Part shown: piece by piece, positions 6,453-6,592 of the stretch
How the letters are laid out: each line of letters begins with the position of its first letter
Position numbering within the stretch: position 1 is the first letter of the stretch
NCBI GenBank assembly: GCA_910578825.1
Contig: CAJTSB010000064.1
Coordinates: forward strand, 1 to 6,592
Length of the DNA stretch: 6,592 nucleotides
Source of the DNA: an uncultured Lachnospiraceae bacterium
Lineage (GTDB): Bacteria; Bacillota; Clostridia; Lachnospirales; Lachnospiraceae
Reading direction: 5' to 3'
Notes under the pieces: model-generated
Database searches by the model: none
Seen by the model: only the letters and a program-made list of their open reading frames with translations
Told to the model about the DNA's origin: nothing
Position numbers and translations under genes: made by a program

Positions 6453-6507
6453 AGGAGAAAGGCAAATGCGACGCATTTTGGGAATGCCTTTCGACGATTT
6501 GGCAGGT
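6453..6507 (+). repeat. 85-bp-period repeat, copy 1 (55 bp conserved core)
   Basis: This 55-bp block is repeated without any difference at 6538-6592, a period of 85 bp. Its - and + strands contain no stop codon in any frame. It can fold as AAAGGCA (6458-6464) with TGCCTTT (6485-6491), enclosing AATGC (6465-6469) with GCATT (6473-6477) around a GAC loop, leaving a 7-nt bulge. The motif CGACG recurs at 6469, 6492 and 6517. The 30-bp spacer to copy 2 is GC-rich and its own degree of conservation cannot be judged here. Confidence 0.9.
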
Positions 6508-6592
6508 GGCGCAAAGCGACGCGTGCCGTTACCGTATAGGAGAAAGGCAAATGCGACGCATTTTGGGAATGCCTTTCGACGATTTGGCAGGT
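6466..6592 (+). CDS. Doubtful small open frame within the repeat array, incomplete at window edge
   Basis: An ATG at 6466, 8 nt after AGGAG (6453-6457), opens 42 codons without a stop to the window end, starting MRRILGMPFDDLAGG and later reading RRKANATHFGNAFRRFGR. Because the repeat period (85) is not a multiple of three, copy 1 and copy 2 are read in different frames and give unrelated peptides. That argues against selection on the protein, as does the block being open in every frame. Short Arg-rich peptides like the second half do appear as hypothetical proteins in gut Lachnospiraceae as far as I recall. I regard this as more likely a repeat than a gene. Confidence 0.15.
   Translation, partial: MRRILGMPFDDLAGGAKRRVPLPYRRKANATHFGNAFRRFGR
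6538..6592 (+). repeat. 85-bp-period repeat, copy 2 (runs to the window edge)
   Basis: This copy is identical over 55 bp to 6453-6507. The window ends at the last matching base, so the array may continue and the true unit length and copy number are unknown. No promoter as good as the one before copy 1 precedes this copy. Confidence 0.9.

Noticed and set aside
6453..6592. CRISPR array
   Set aside because: Only two copies of a 55-bp core with a 30-bp spacer are present, the spacer shares the CGACG motif with the core, and there are no cas genes in view.

Overview
The window looks like chromosome of a low-to-moderate GC, Gram-positive anaerobe of the Bacillota, most likely a gut-type Lachnospiraceae. 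This rests on strong AGGAGG Shine-Dalgarno sites, canonical sigma-A promoters, a large surface protein built from MBG/YDG-like and X2-like Ig modules, and an 85-bp intergenic repeat of a kind I associate, from memory only, with that family. The exact genus cannot be read from the sequence.

Layout. Positions 1-165 are a non-coding leader with a near-consensus promoter (98-126) whose spacer and -10 box overlap an 18-bp palindrome. It drives a two-gene operon on the + strand, larB (169-930) and larC (927-2282), which overlap by 4 bp. LarB carboxylates and hydrolyses nicotinic acid adenine dinucleotide. LarC inserts nickel into the sulfur-loaded pyridinium product, giving the nickel-pincer nucleotide (NPN) cofactor of lactate racemase and related LarA enzymes. 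The sulfur-inserting LarE and any LarA apo-enzyme are not in the window. LarC is one continuous reading frame, unlike the split, frameshifted version in Lactiplantibacillus plantarum.

Positions 2283-2565 are intergenic. They hold a very strong + strand terminator (2417-2454) and a possible promoter that could make a short RNA ending at it; I see no gene there. Convergent on the - strand is a Uma2-family (PD-(D/E)XK fold) protein (2566-3114) with its own promoter, again with a palindrome in the spacer. Upstream of it, also on the - strand, is a 1013-residue secreted, membrane-anchored, multi-domain surface protein (3263-6304). It starts with TTG, ends in its own hairpin terminator (3225-3252), and has a promoter at 6344-6371.

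Positions 6305-6592 are a divergent control region. It contains two 10-bp direct repeats spaced 20 bp apart, a + strand promoter facing the window end, and two identical 55-bp copies of an 85-bp-period repeat that runs off the window. The repeat has no stop codon in any of six frames, carries a Shine-Dalgarno/ATG look-alike, and can fold into a bulged hairpin.

The three transcription units (larBC, Uma2, surface protein) appear independent. I see no convincing multi-gene novel system; the repeat array with its own promoter at the right edge is the least explained part.
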